Shown piece by piece: positions 8,613 through 17,811 of a stretch of 64,000 nt of DNA. The stretch lies in NCBI GenBank assembly GCA_035416745.1, contig DAOLNV010000005.1:22620-86619 (forward strand). Direction: 5' to 3'. Made by a program: the position numbers and the translations under genes. Source of the stretch: Candidatus Hydrogenedentota bacterium (GTDB lineage: Bacteria; Hydrogenedentota; Hydrogenedentia; Hydrogenedentales; SLHB01). The notes beneath the pieces were generated by a model that saw nothing but the letters and a program-made list of their open reading frames with translations, made no database searches and was not told where the DNA came from. Numbering within the stretch: the stretch's first letter is position 1; every line of letters begins with the position of its first letter.

Positions 8613-9944
8613 TTATTCCCCACTTACTACAAGTTCAGAGATTAACAGCGATGGGGCGCCACACGACCCCATGAACCGCAGATCATTGCCCACGGCGGCC
8701 ACCGCTTTCAAGAGCGGCCGTATATTGCCCGCTATGGTCACCCCACGTACGGGCCGGGTGAGTTCGCCGCCCGCAATCAACATCCCCGACGCGCCGAAGC
8801 TGAAATCGCCCGAGATGGGGTCCGCGGTGTGCACGCCCATGGCTTCCGTTACGAAGAGACCGTTGCAGGCCATGGAAAACAAATCCTCTTGTGCTTCTGG
8901 GCCAGGGACAATAAACAGGTTCGTTGGTCCTACCACGGGGGGGCTACTGTAGCCGCGCGACGCATTCGCTGTGGTGTGCTCGCCCATCTCGTTCGCGGAC
9001 TGGAGGTTGTGGAGATAGCCGGCAAGCCGGCCATTGTCGAGCAATACGGTCCGCTGGGCGGGTGTCCCTTCGCCATCAAAAGGAGCGCGGTTGATCCCGT
9101 CCGGATGATCGTTCTGGTCAACAACGGAGAGGAGTTCCGAGCCCACCATCTCGCCCGTTTGTCCCACAAAGAACGACTTTCCCTTCAGGACATTGTCTGC
9201 GCGAAACGCCGAACTCAGGACCTGCAAGAACTGTGTGGCCACTGCGTAATCAAGCACGACTGGCATCCGGCCGGTTGCGCATGGCTTGCCCCCGAGCCTG
9301 CGTGCGGCGTCTCGTGCGCAGGTTTCCGCCACCCATTGCATCCTGAGACCCTCGAAGGCGCTCGCAAAATCAAATTCCCACCCCCGCTCGGAGTCGGCGC
9401 CCGATTGCGCGGCCACCGCCACGACGGAGCAGCTGAAATAGGCGTTACGATAGCGGCGCCGGACGCCTGCCGAGTTCAGCAGGCTGAAATCGACCAACGT
9501 ATCGCTGTAACTGGCCTGTTCGACTTGTTCAATGCGTTTGTCGGCGCTGAGAGTAGCCTTTTCCAGGTCTTTGGTGAACGCTATCTTGGCGCGGATGGAA
9601 ACAGCGCAGGGGTCTTGTTGCGACCAGTCTTCATCGAATGCGCCCGCTTCCTGACAGATGCCCGCGTACGGTTCGGGATCGTTGGCGGCGGCGTTTTCCC
9701 AGGCATTGCGGATGGTTGTCTCGAGCGTCTCCCCAGGCGATGTGGTATAGGCGAAACCCATACGCTTATCGGCGGTAAAGAGGCGGATACCAAGACCGCA
9801 TGACGTAGACGAGGCAAGGGTTTCGAGCTCGCCCCTCGATACCTCGAGCTCGAGGCTCCGGCTCGTTGCCATGACCGCCTCGGCCTCAAGAGCGCCGCAG
9901 CCACGGGCGTATTCAAGGGCATGGGCCAGTTGGTTCTCGTTCAC
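8613..9944 (-). CDS. PmbA/TldE-type metalloprotease-related protein
   Basis: 443 residues from a GTG at 9944, chosen because GAGGA lies about seven bases upstream and the upstream in-frame extension overlaps trpA. The N-terminal block (ALEYARGCGALEAEAVM) and the C-terminal glycine-rich part (GDFSFGASGMLIAGGE, VTIAGNIRPLLKAV) are diagnostic of the TldD/PmbA family. The HExxxH zinc motif of TldD is not found, so it corresponds to the non-catalytic TldE (PmbA) subunit. TldD-TldE complexes degrade unfolded peptides and mature some modified peptides such as microcin B17. No TldD partner is in the window. It begins 17 bases after trpA. Confidence 0.85.
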   Translation of the reverse strand: MNENQLAHALEYARGCGALEAEAVMATSRSLELEVSRGELETLASSTSCGLGIRLFTADKRMGFAYTTSPGETLETTIRNAWENAAANDPEPYAGICQEAGAFDEDWSQQDPCAVSIRAKIAFTKDLEKATLSADKRIEQVEQASYSDTLVDFSLLNSAGVRRRYRNAYFSCSVVAVAAQSGADSERGWEFDFASAFEGLRMQWVAETCARDAARRLGGKPCATGRMPVVLDYAVATQFLQVLSSAFRADNVLKGKSFFVGQTGEMVGSELLSVVDQNDHPDGINRAPFDGEGTPAQRTVLLDNGRLAGYLHNLQSANEMGEHTTANASRGYSSPPVVGPTNLFIVPGPEAQEDLFSMACNGLFVTEAMGVHTADPISGDFSFGASGMLIAGGELTRPVRGVTIAGNIRPLLKAVAAVGNDLRFMGSCGAPSLLISELVVSGE

Positions 9945-9961
9945 GGGCGTCCTCGAATTCG

Positions 9962-10762
9962 TTACGTATGTTTTACTGCCTTGGCAAGAGATTCCGCAAA
10001 CGCCCCCACGCGTGCGGCGGTTTCCGGTGAGTCCCCCAGTTCGCCGATCATGCGCACAATGGCGCTGCCGACAATGACGCCGTCGGCGTAGCGCGCAATC
10101 TCGGCGGCGTGTTCCGGTTTCGAAATGCCAAAACCGACCGCCACCGGCTTGTCCGTGTGTCGCTTGATCCGGGAGACCATCTCCCGAGCGTCCTGTTCCA
10201 CCTGGGCGCGTTCGCCGGTGACGCCGGTGCGGGAAACGTAGTAGACGAACCCCGTGCACTGCCTTGACACCGTCTTGATGCGCGTATCGGTGCTGGTTGG
10301 CGCCAGGAGGAAGATGGTGGCAATGTCCTGGGAATCGAGAGAAGCCTTGTACTCGCCTGCTTCCTCAGGGGGCAAATCGACGCAGAGCACGCCATCCACG
10401 CCCGCATCGCGGCAATCCGGTCCAAAGCGCTCAATTCCATAGGAATGGACAGGATTGAAGTAGGTGAACAATACGGCTGGGATCTGGGTGCGTTCGCGCA
10501 GTTTCTTCACCATGCCGATCACGTCTCGCAGCGAGGTGCCATGCCGCAGCGCACGCATGGCCGCTTCCTGGTTGACCACGCCGTCGGCCAGCGGATCCGA
10601 GAAAGGGATGCCCAGTTCGATGAGGTCAGCGCCGGCCTCTTCGAGGGCCACGACGATTTCCGCGGTCCGTTCGAGCGTAGGGTCGCCCGCCGCGATGTAC
10701 GGGATGAAGGCCTTCTGGCCGGCCGCCCGCAATTCCTGAAAACGTGCTTCGATACGGTTCAC
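9962..10762 (-). CDS. trpA: Tryptophan synthase alpha subunit
   Basis: 266 residues. It cleaves indole-3-glycerol phosphate to indole and glyceraldehyde-3-phosphate inside the TrpA-TrpB complex. The conserved catalytic glutamate and aspartate regions are clear: LIELGIPFSDPLADG (about residues 46-60) and DGVLCVDLPPEE (about 124-135). The phosphate-binding GFGIS and IVGSAIV loops are near the C-terminus. It overlaps the trpB stop by four bases (ATGA), indicating coupled translation and balanced subunit synthesis. Confidence 0.97.
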   Translation of the reverse strand: MNRIEARFQELRAAGQKAFIPYIAAGDPTLERTAEIVVALEEAGADLIELGIPFSDPLADGVVNQEAAMRALRHGTSLRDVIGMVKKLRERTQIPAVLFTYFNPVHSYGIERFGPDCRDAGVDGVLCVDLPPEEAGEYKASLDSQDIATIFLLAPTSTDTRIKTVSRQCTGFVYYVSRTGVTGERAQVEQDAREMVSRIKRHTDKPVAVGFGISKPEHAAEIARYADGVIVGSAIVRMIGELGDSPETAARVGAFAESLAKAVKHT

Positions 10763-12000
10763 TGGAATTTCTCTCCTGGCAGCAGGAATTTTGCCGCCTG
10801 CTGGACATCCTTATCTCCCCTGCCAGACATGTTGATGATCACGATCTGGTCGTCAGCGAGCTTGGGGACCAGCTTCTGTGCGTAGGCCACCGCGTGCGCG
10901 CTCTCGAGGGCAGGGATAATGCCTTCGAGTTCACTGGTGAACTTGAAAGCCGCCAAGGCTTCGTCATCGCTGGCGCTCACGTATTCGACGCGTCCTTCGC
11001 TCCGCAGGAAGGCGTGCTCGGGGCCCACGCTCGCGTAGTCAAGGCCCGCCGACACACTGTGGGTGCCGAGGATTTGCCCGTTGTCGTCCTGAAGCACATA
11101 GCTCATCGCTCCCTGGAGAGTGCCAAGCCTGCCGCCGGCAAACCGGGCGGCGTGTTTGCCGGTCTCGATCCCGAGGCCAGCGGCCTCGACGCCAATCATG
11201 CGTATGTCTTTCTCCCGTATGAACTCAAAGAACAATCCGAGGGCGTTGCTGCCGCCTCCCACGCATGCAAGAAGGACATCCGGAAGCCGGCCCTCCTGTT
11301 CAAGAATCTGGCGCCGCGTCTCCTCACCGATGATCTTCTGGAATTCCCGGCAGATGAGCGGAAACGGGTGCGGGCCATGGACGGTTCCCAGCACGTAATG
11401 CGTGTTGCGGACGTTGGTGACCCAGTCGCGGAGGGCTTCGTTGATGGCGTCCTTGAGAGTTTTCGAGCCCGATGAAACTGGATTAACCTTCGCGCCGAGG
11501 AGGCGCATGCGAAAGACGTTGAGTTTCTGGCGCTCGATGTCTTCCGTACCCATGTAGATCTCGCATTCGAGGCCGAGTTGTGCCGCGGCCGTAGCCGTCG
11601 CGACGCCGTGCTGGCCTGCGCCGGTTTCCGCGATGATGCGGGTCTTGCCCATGCGTTTTGCGAGGAGCACCTGGCCCAGGGCGTTGTTGATCTTGTGCGC
11701 GCCGGTGTGAGCGAGGTCCTCGCGCTTGAAATACACTTTTGCCCCGCCGAGGTGCTGCGTCAGGCGCTGGGCAAAATACAGAGGCGTTGGCCGCCCGATG
11801 TAATCGCGGCGGTACACGTTCAACGTGGCCTGAAATTCGGGGTCGTTGGCGGATTTGCGGAACGCGTCCTCAAGTTCGTCGAGAGCATACATGAGGGTCT
11901 CGGGGACATACTTCCCGCCATAGGCCCCGAAGCGCCCTTTGGCATCAGGATACGGATAGGGCTGATTTCGCGTTGCGGATGAATTGACGGATTCGCTCAT
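10759..12000 (-). CDS. trpB: Tryptophan synthase beta subunit
   Basis: 413 residues. This pyridoxal-phosphate enzyme condenses indole with serine. The Schiff-base lysine lies in HTGAHKINNALGQ (about residue 100), and the PLP phosphate loop is in CVGGGSNALG. The N-terminus, after about 20 variable residues, reads GRFGAYGGKYVPETL, typical of the TrpB1 class that pairs with TrpA. Its start lies inside the end of trpF (56-base overlap), and AAGGA lies just upstream of the ATG. Confidence 0.97.
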   Translation of the reverse strand: MSESVNSSATRNQPYPYPDAKGRFGAYGGKYVPETLMYALDELEDAFRKSANDPEFQATLNVYRRDYIGRPTPLYFAQRLTQHLGGAKVYFKREDLAHTGAHKINNALGQVLLAKRMGKTRIIAETGAGQHGVATATAAAQLGLECEIYMGTEDIERQKLNVFRMRLLGAKVNPVSSGSKTLKDAINEALRDWVTNVRNTHYVLGTVHGPHPFPLICREFQKIIGEETRRQILEQEGRLPDVLLACVGGGSNALGLFFEFIREKDIRMIGVEAAGLGIETGKHAARFAGGRLGTLQGAMSYVLQDDNGQILGTHSVSAGLDYASVGPEHAFLRSEGRVEYVSASDDEALAAFKFTSELEGIIPALESAHAVAYAQKLVPKLADDQIVIINMSGRGDKDVQQAAKFLLPGEKFQ

Positions 12001-12577
12001 GGTCCTTCTTTCCCGGTGATGCTTCCACTCCCCCCGACGTGTCCACGGCGTATGGCCGCACGATTCTTACGGCTTCCCCTACGTTTTCAGGCGTCAATCC
12101 TCCAGCCAGAATAACTGGCTTCTCCAGGGTCGCGGCCGCCCGGGCGGCTGCCTCCCAATCACACGTTGCGCCAGTGCCGCCATGGGCTCCGTGAGCATCA
12201 GCATCCAGCACGTACGCCCGGACCGGATGGGCAATCATCCCTTCGCTCTTGAAGCCGGGGCCCACGTGAAAGACTTTCAATGCACGGTCCGCTATGGCCC
12301 GGTAGTCCTCGGGAGCTTCTTCTCCGCACAACTGAACCATGTGAGCGAAGGACAAGTACTCCCGCAGTTGGCTTATTGGCGCGTTCACGCAGACCGCCAC
12401 CCCTGTCACAAACGGAGGCAGCTGGGCAATGATCGCCGCCGCCTGCTTCGGGTCGATGTAGCGGTTGCGTTTGCGCGCTTCCTCTGCAAAAACGAAGCCG
12501 AGCGCGTCCGCTCCGGCCTCGCACGCCGCGATGGCGTCGTCGAGATTCGTGATGCCGCAAATCTTAACTTTGGTCAC
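11945..12577 (-). CDS. trpF: Phosphoribosylanthranilate isomerase
   Basis: 210 residues from a GTG at 12577, chosen because the product then starts TKVKICGIT, the standard TrpF N-terminus; an ATG at 12616 would add 13 residues lying inside trpC. The enzyme performs the Amadori rearrangement before TrpC. Motifs visible are KICGIT (catalytic Cys), ALGFVF near residue 30 and the catalytic Asp region AVDTSGGVE near the C-terminus. It overlaps the trpC end by 14 bases and the trpB start by 56 bases, an unusually compressed junction. Confidence 0.93.
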   Translation of the reverse strand: MTKVKICGITNLDDAIAACEAGADALGFVFAEEARKRNRYIDPKQAAAIIAQLPPFVTGVAVCVNAPISQLREYLSFAHMVQLCGEEAPEDYRAIADRALKVFHVGPGFKSEGMIAHPVRAYVLDADAHGAHGGTGATCDWEAAARAAATLEKPVILAGGLTPENVGEAVRIVRPYAVDTSGGVEASPGKKDHERIRQFIRNAKSALSVS

Positions 12578-13346
12578 GGCCCAGAAGTTCCCGAATTTTT
12601 TGCGCGACGTTGTCACTGGTTATCAGACACTCGCCCACCAGAATAGCGTCGATTCCTCCGTCTTCCAAGAGTTGTACATGTTCCCGGGTGTGAATTCCGC
12701 TTTCGCTAACCAGTACATGGCCGCCCGGCACGTAGCGCTTCAGTTCCAAGGTTCTGTTCAGGGAGACCTCGAAGGTAGCGAGATCTCTATTGTTGATGCC
12801 GAGGATATGCGCACCGGATTTCATGGCGCGCTCGATTTCCTGGGCATCATGGGTTTCCACCAGGGCGTCCATCCTCAGGTCCGCGGTCAAAGCCAGATAG
12901 TCCCCCAGTTGTTCGTCGGAGAGTACGCGGGCAATCAGCAGGACCGCATCAGCTTCGGCGGCCCGGGCCTCATAGATCTGGTACTCGTCAACGATGAACT
13001 CTTTGCGCAGGCACGGCACTTTGACATGCCGCCGAACCGCCGTCAAATCCCTGAGACTTCCCTGAAAGTACTTCGTGTCGGTCAAAATGGAGATTGCGCT
13101 GGCCCCTGACCGTTCGTAGAGTCCGCCCATGTCCACAGGATCGAGATTCGCGCGCAGTACGCCTTTGCTGGGAGACGCCTTCTTCACTTCAGCGATGAGG
13201 CTGATGCCTGGAGTCCTCAGGGCCGCACGGAAGTCCCGGGCCGGGGAGATTTCGGCGATGCGCTGTTTAAGGGCACTCAGCGGGACCGATTTTTTGCTGG
13301 TTTCAACCTCGGTTCGTTTATGCGCACAGATCTCGTCAAGAATCAT
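12564..13346 (-). CDS. trpC: Indole-3-glycerol phosphate synthase
   Basis: 260 residues of a TIM-barrel enzyme that closes the indole ring. Conserved catalytic segments include IAEVKKASPSKG (about residues 50-61, Lys and Ser), LRKEFIVDEYQI (about 108-119), LGINNRDL and VSESGI near the C-terminus. Length and order match stand-alone TrpC rather than a TrpC-TrpF fusion. The start overlaps the end of trpD by 11 bases. Confidence 0.97.
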   Translation of the reverse strand: MILDEICAHKRTEVETSKKSVPLSALKQRIAEISPARDFRAALRTPGISLIAEVKKASPSKGVLRANLDPVDMGGLYERSGASAISILTDTKYFQGSLRDLTAVRRHVKVPCLRKEFIVDEYQIYEARAAEADAVLLIARVLSDEQLGDYLALTADLRMDALVETHDAQEIERAMKSGAHILGINNRDLATFEVSLNRTLELKRYVPGGHVLVSESGIHTREHVQLLEDGGIDAILVGECLITSDNVAQKIRELLGRDQS

Positions 13347-14352
13347 TGGAAGCCTTTATTAACGCGTCCAGCGTTCGAAGGGCTGCTCCGGAGTCGATGG
13401 ATTCGCGGGCAACCTTCAAGGCAGCTGGCCAATCGAGTGAATCGTTTCCTGCCCGTATCCCGGCGGCGGCATTTAACAAGACGACGTCCCGGCGCGGGCC
13501 GGGCGTTCCCTCCAACACGGACCGGAGAAGCGCCGCATTCTCGACAGGGCTTCCGCCCGCAAGGGCGCTCCGCGGGACCGATGCGAATCCCATGTCCTCA
13601 GGTGTTATTTCATACAAATTCACTTGGCCCTGTGAGGCTTCTGCGATACGTGTCGGGCCGGATAAAGATATCTCATCGAGGCCGTCGTTGCCCGCTGAGA
13701 CAAACGCGTGATGTGCCCCGAGATTTGTCAATACATGCGCCAAAGGTTCGACCAACGCCGCGTCAAAAACGCCTACAGACAGCCCCGTGGCCCGGGCTGG
13801 ATTGGTCAACGGCCCCAGGACGTTGAAAACGGTACGGGTAGCACGCAGTTCCGAACGTATGGGCGCGACATGCTTCATGGCCGTGTGCAGCGAGCGGGCG
13901 AACAGGAACCCGATACCCACCTCATCGATACACCGCGCGACCCGTTCAGGGGGGGCATCAAGGTTGACTCCGAGAGCCTCAAGAACATCGGCGCTGCCAC
14001 ACCTGCTGGTTGCGCTGCGGTTGCCGTGTTTCGCGACGGCGATTCCCGCTCCCGCCGCCACAAACGCTGAAGTGGTGGAGATATTGAAGCTGCCGGAATG
14101 ATCCCCGCCGGTGCCGACGATGTCTATCAGAGGCTGGCGTTTGGGGAGAACCGGGACCGCCATGTCGCGCATGACCTCCGCGAATCCCGTGATTTCTTCA
14201 ATGGTCTCGCCCTTGACGCGGAACCCCATGAGCAAGGCGGAAATCTTGACCGGGCTTGCCTCACCCGACATAAGCACGCGCATGGTCTGCGCGGCCTGTT
14301 CTCTCGTAAGGTCTTTGCGTTGGCTGATTAAGGAGATGACTTCATCCAGCAT
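13336..14352 (-). CDS. trpD: Anthranilate phosphoribosyltransferase
   Basis: 338 residues from the ATG at 14352 (a GTG immediately before it, at 14355, is the alternative). It transfers phosphoribose from PRPP to anthranilate. Motifs seen are the PRPP-binding DIVGTGGDHSGSFNIST (about residues 76-92), VAKHGNRSATSRCGSADVLEALG (given in parts: KHGNRSATS and CGSADVLEALG) and the magnesium-binding DE pair in GNDGLDEISL. This is the unfused form without an attached TrpG domain, and neither trpE nor trpG lies in the window. It is the first gene of the ten-gene leftward run and has a recognisable promoter upstream. Confidence 0.97.
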   Translation of the reverse strand: MLDEVISLISQRKDLTREQAAQTMRVLMSGEASPVKISALLMGFRVKGETIEEITGFAEVMRDMAVPVLPKRQPLIDIVGTGGDHSGSFNISTTSAFVAAGAGIAVAKHGNRSATSRCGSADVLEALGVNLDAPPERVARCIDEVGIGFLFARSLHTAMKHVAPIRSELRATRTVFNVLGPLTNPARATGLSVGVFDAALVEPLAHVLTNLGAHHAFVSAGNDGLDEISLSGPTRIAEASQGQVNLYEITPEDMGFASVPRSALAGGSPVENAALLRSVLEGTPGPRRDVVLLNAAAGIRAGNDSLDWPAALKVARESIDSGAALRTLDALIKASNDS

Positions 14353-14416
14353 CACCGGAACCTGTAGATTCTCTGGTTAATTGTGTGCAAACTTCGACCT
14401 CCCGCCAAGCGGGGCA

Positions 14417-14446
14417 ACTCTAGCAACCGGCCAAAAACAAAGTCAA
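14417..14446 (-). promoter_or_regulatory. Predicted promoter of the trpD-manA run
   Basis: Read on the minus strand, TTGACT (14446-14441) and TAGAGT (14422-14417) are 18 bases apart. A TG dinucleotide one base before the -10 (TTGCTAGAGT) makes an extended -10. The leader to trpD is about 55 bases and contains a short CCCGC-CAA-GCGGG hairpin (14401-14413). It is too short, and without a Trp-rich leader peptide, to be a classical attenuator. The region lies between the mgtE stop and the trpD start. Confidence 0.6.
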
Positions 14447-14476
14447 GGGTTGCCATTCCGGAAATCTCTCATAAAC

Positions 14477-15832
14477 CTATATGAGAAGCCACGTTGCCAG
14501 ACTGAGAAAAATCAGGAAACCGCACATATCGGTCAGACTGGTCAAGATGGGGGGCGCAGCCAGTGCAGGGTCTATGCCCAACGTCCGCAGCATCAACGGG
14601 ACTACCCCGCCAATGCAGAGTGCGAACACGCTGTTGAACGCCAGCGCACCGCCAGCTACAAGACCGATGATCGGCCCTTTGTGGAGCAAGAGGGCTACTG
14701 CGGACAAGAATATGCCCAGCAATACGCCGTTGATGAGCCCCACCTGGACCTCCTTAAGCAGGACCCGTTTCCAGTCCTCGGGTCTTGTGATGCCCAATGC
14801 CAGTTCGCGAATGCTGACTCCCACGGCTTGATTCCCCGAACAGCCGCTCATGTTGCCGATGATAGGGATGAAGAACGCCAACGTCGTCATTTGGCCTATG
14901 GTCGTCTCGAAATGCAGGATAACGCTCGCAGCAATCGCGCTGAGCACCAGATTGAAACTAAGCACGGACATGCGCCGGACTGCACGCGGCAATACGGGCA
15001 TAGACCGGAGTTCGTCGCCCCCGATGATACCGCTGAAGCTGTTCAGGGCATCCGCGGCGATTTCGCCAAGGGCTTCTTCGACGTCCGACTGCTGCGCGAC
15101 CCCAACCAGACGCCCTTCTTTGTCGGTGACAGGGATGCCGATGAACGGGTAGCGGTCGAATATCTGTTCGAGTTCGTCGAGTGACGTATCGACAAGCACG
15201 TATAGAGGATTCGTAATCATTACGTTCACGAGGTCTTTGTCAGGCTTGGACAGAATAAGGTTTCGGAGGGGGATCACGCCCACGAGTGAATATTTCTCAT
15301 TGACCACATAAATATACTGAATGTTGAGGTCTGAATAGGCCTCAACATGCTTATGCAGGTCTTCCAGAACTTCGGCGATCGTGGTGTTCATGTCGTACGC
15401 CAGGAACTCGGTGATCATGATGCCGCCGGCTGTGTCTGCCTCGTAGGCCAGCAATCTTCGTGCGTTCGCGGCCTCTTGAGGGTCCATCTGCGCCAGAATG
15501 GCCTCTGCATCGTCCTCGTGGAGCTCCTGCAGGAGGTCGGCTCGTACGTCGCTCTCCATCTCGTCGACGATAAGCGCGGCCTTTTCGACCGGCAGGTCCT
15601 CGATAATGTCGGCGCCCTGTATTTCCGGCAGTTCTTCGATGAGGTCCGCGGCGTCTTCCGGTTCGAGGAGTGTCAGCACCCCTGCCTGGGTTTCCTCATC
15701 CAGGCGGGAGATCGCGCGGGCAACCTCGGCCGGGTTCAGTTTCTGGAGATAATCGTCGAGGTATTCTGCGTCCTGTGCGGCGACGATGTCCTCGATCTCT
15801 TCCCAGGGCTCTTTCATAATCTCGTCAGGCAT
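14477..15832 (-). CDS. mgtE: Magnesium transporter MgtE
   Basis: 451 residues. The order is characteristic: an acidic N-terminal superhelical domain (about residues 1-125, with LLEPEDAADLIEELP and MDPQEAANARRLL), a tandem CBS pair (about 130-255, with GVIPLRNLIL and IGIPVTDKEGRLVGV), then a five-helix membrane domain. The pore region includes IPIIGNMSGCSGNQAV, close to the GNxGxQ-type family signature. It is a homodimeric inner-membrane channel gated by cytosolic magnesium. The leader carries a hairpin (15904-15910 with 15934-15940) but no M-box consensus was recognised. Confidence 0.94.
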   Translation of the reverse strand: MPDEIMKEPWEEIEDIVAAQDAEYLDDYLQKLNPAEVARAISRLDEETQAGVLTLLEPEDAADLIEELPEIQGADIIEDLPVEKAALIVDEMESDVRADLLQELHEDDAEAILAQMDPQEAANARRLLAYEADTAGGIMITEFLAYDMNTTIAEVLEDLHKHVEAYSDLNIQYIYVVNEKYSLVGVIPLRNLILSKPDKDLVNVMITNPLYVLVDTSLDELEQIFDRYPFIGIPVTDKEGRLVGVAQQSDVEEALGEIAADALNSFSGIIGGDELRSMPVLPRAVRRMSVLSFNLVLSAIAASVILHFETTIGQMTTLAFFIPIIGNMSGCSGNQAVGVSIRELALGITRPEDWKRVLLKEVQVGLINGVLLGIFLSAVALLLHKGPIIGLVAGGALAFNSVFALCIGGVVPLMLRTLGIDPALAAPPILTSLTDMCGFLIFLSLATWLLI

Positions 15833-15965
15833 AGCCGATATCCTTTGAGCATGTTCATGGACCCGGGCCCCAGCATCCCAAACAGGCAGGCCGAAAATGA
15901 CACGCGAAAGCCCTGAGCTTCGCGGGAGGCGGTCTTTCGCATCCGGGGAATCTGTTTAATGCGCG

Positions 15966-15994
15966 ATAGTAGCATAATCTGCCGATCTGCGCAA
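15966..15994 (-). promoter_or_regulatory. Predicted extended -10 promoter of mgtE
   Basis: On the minus strand TTGCGC (15994-15989) and TACTAT (15971-15966) have a 17-base spacer, and the -10 is extended (TATGCTACTATCG). Transcription would start about 125 bases before the mgtE ATG. The whole 358-base gap between mgtE and the rightward acyl-CoA ligase has no gene. Besides this promoter it contains a GGGCC/GGCCC hairpin (16026-16042) followed by a T-run (16048-16054) on the plus strand, with no obvious transcript upstream to terminate. Confidence 0.45.
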
Positions 15995-16190
15995 AAGGGG
16001 GACTCCGTACGCATGTCATCTCAGAGGGCCTTCCGGTGGCCCCCGGCTTTTTTTGCTTGCGATAGGAAAGTGAAACGGATTACCTTATGGGCTCTTTGGC
16101 ACATTGACGGTACAAAGCAACTTCTTGCACAAGGCTTGGGGCATCCCGATCGGCCGGACAGAGCCCCCACACCGCCCAAAAGGAGAGAGC

Positions 16191-17738
16191 ATGAGTCTGA
16201 ATTTGGGGCACTTTTTGCTGTTGACCGCCCGGGAAAAACCAGACAAGATCGCGGTGATCCTCGACGATTACCGCTTCACGTACCAGGAGATTGCCGCATA
16301 CGCGAAGCGCATTGCGAATATCGTGCAGGACCATGGGGTGCGGCCTGGCGACAAGGTCGCCATGATGATCTCCAATACGCCGCATTTTCCCGCAGTCTAT
16401 TTTGGCATTCTTTTGGCAGGGGGCGTCGTTGTTCCGATCAACTGTCACCTGAAAAGCCACGAAATCTGCTATCACTTGGAGGATTCCGAGGCCAAAGTGT
16501 TCTTCACGTGGGTGGGCTTTCTGGACGAATCCGTCAAGGCGATGAAAGAGGCGTCAACATGCCAGCATCTGCTGGTCATCAGCTATCCCGACGATTTCGA
16601 GAAGCCCGAGCAAGGCGAATCGTTCAACAGACTTCTCCGCGACGCCTCGCCGGAGTTCGATATGGTGGAGACGATGCCCGACGACACTGCGGTGATCCTC
16701 TACACGTCTGGCACAACGGGCCACCCCAAGGGGGCTGAACTGACGCATTTCAATATGTTCTTCAACGCCTTCTACACGCGAGAATACATTCTGCACGCAA
16801 AGGCTGAGGACGTTTCGCTCGCCGTTCTTCCCTTGTACCACTCTTTCGGGCAGACCTGCGTGCAGAACGCAATACTCATGGCTGGCGGAACGATGACCAT
16901 GGTCCCGCGCTTTGAAGCAGAGCGGGTTCTCGACGTGGTTCAGCGCGATCGGGTGAGCATATTGGCCATGGTGCCCACCATGTATTTCTGGCTCTTGCAT
17001 GAAAAGGACAACGGAGAATACGACCTTTCATCTGTGCGCATGGCCGTATCCGGCGGTTCGGCGTTGCCGGTCGAACTCTTGAAGCGCTTTGAGAAGGAAT
17101 TCGGCGTTCGCATACTCGAGGGTTACGGCCTTTCGGAGACGAGTCCGGTAGCTTCTTTCAACATTATCGAACGGCCGAGCAAACCGGGCTCCATTGGTTT
17201 GCCGGTTTGGGGTTGCGAGATGCGCATCATGCGCGGAGACGGCACATTCGCCGGTGTGGGAGAGGTGGGAGAAATCGTTATGCGCGGACATAACGTGATG
17301 AAGGGATATTACAAGAAAGGGCTTGCTACCGAGGAGGTTTTCGCGGACGGCTGGTTTCATACCGGGGACTTGGCGCGCATGGACGAGGACGGCTACTTTT
17401 TCATCGTTGACCGGATAAAGGACTTGATTATCCGCAGCGGCATGAACATTTATCCGCGTGAAGTGGAAGAGACGCTATACGGGCATCCTGCCGTTCTCGA
17501 AGCGGCTGTTGTGGGCATTCCGGACGAGGCGCGGGGTGAGGAGGTCAAGGCATTCGTGGCCGTAAAGCCCAATGCCGCGGTCTCAGAAGACGAACTCAAA
17601 GAATACTGCTTCGAGCGCATGGCCCGGTTCAAGTGCCCGAAGTCCATTGAACTCGTGGCGAGTCTGCCCAAAGGCCCTACGGGCAAGATACTCAAGCGAG
17701 AGCTCCGCGGCCTCGCTTCCTCCCAACCTTCGGCTTGA
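16191..17738 (+). CDS. Long-chain acyl-CoA synthetase / AMP-dependent ligase
   Basis: 515 residues from ATG 16191, preceded by AGGAGAGAGC. ANL-superfamily motifs appear in order: the phosphate-binding ILYTSGTTGHPKGAELTH (about residues 167-184), GYGLSETSPVASFN (about 308-321), the ATP-binding HTGDLARMDEDGYFFIVDR (about 388-406), the hinge and the C-terminal PTGKILKREL with the catalytic Lys. The reaction is fatty acid plus ATP plus CoA to acyl-CoA. Chain-length preference cannot be read; FadD-like proteins are the nearest type. dxs follows 122 bases downstream but has its own likely promoter. Confidence 0.88.
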   Translation: MSLNLGHFLLLTAREKPDKIAVILDDYRFTYQEIAAYAKRIANIVQDHGVRPGDKVAMMISNTPHFPAVYFGILLAGGVVVPINCHLKSHEICYHLEDSEAKVFFTWVGFLDESVKAMKEASTCQHLLVISYPDDFEKPEQGESFNRLLRDASPEFDMVETMPDDTAVILYTSGTTGHPKGAELTHFNMFFNAFYTREYILHAKAEDVSLAVLPLYHSFGQTCVQNAILMAGGTMTMVPRFEAERVLDVVQRDRVSILAMVPTMYFWLLHEKDNGEYDLSSVRMAVSGGSALPVELLKRFEKEFGVRILEGYGLSETSPVASFNIIERPSKPGSIGLPVWGCEMRIMRGDGTFAGVGEVGEIVMRGHNVMKGYYKKGLATEEVFADGWFHTGDLARMDEDGYFFIVDRIKDLIIRSGMNIYPREVEETLYGHPAVLEAAVVGIPDEARGEEVKAFVAVKPNAAVSEDELKEYCFERMARFKCPKSIELVASLPKGPTGKILKRELRGLASSQPSA

Positions 17739-17811
17739 TTACTGCGACTGCGCTGGCCTCTGTTCGCGCAATTTCGCACGATTTCGGAGGTGCGCCCCAA
17801 GCCTTCTGTTT

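Noticed and set aside
14353..14416. Trp attenuator or T-box in front of trpD
   Set aside because: The leader is only about 55 bases, has no run of Trp codons, no T-box sequence and no terminator.
15833..15958. M-box magnesium riboswitch in the mgtE leader
   Set aside because: The leader has a hairpin but lacks the conserved M-box blocks I know, and no terminator/antiterminator pair is visible. A covariance search would decide.
16021..16060. Intrinsic terminator GGGCC/GGCCC followed by T-run
   Set aside because: The stem is five pairs and separated from the T-run by five bases; no plus-strand gene precedes it. Kept only as a note.
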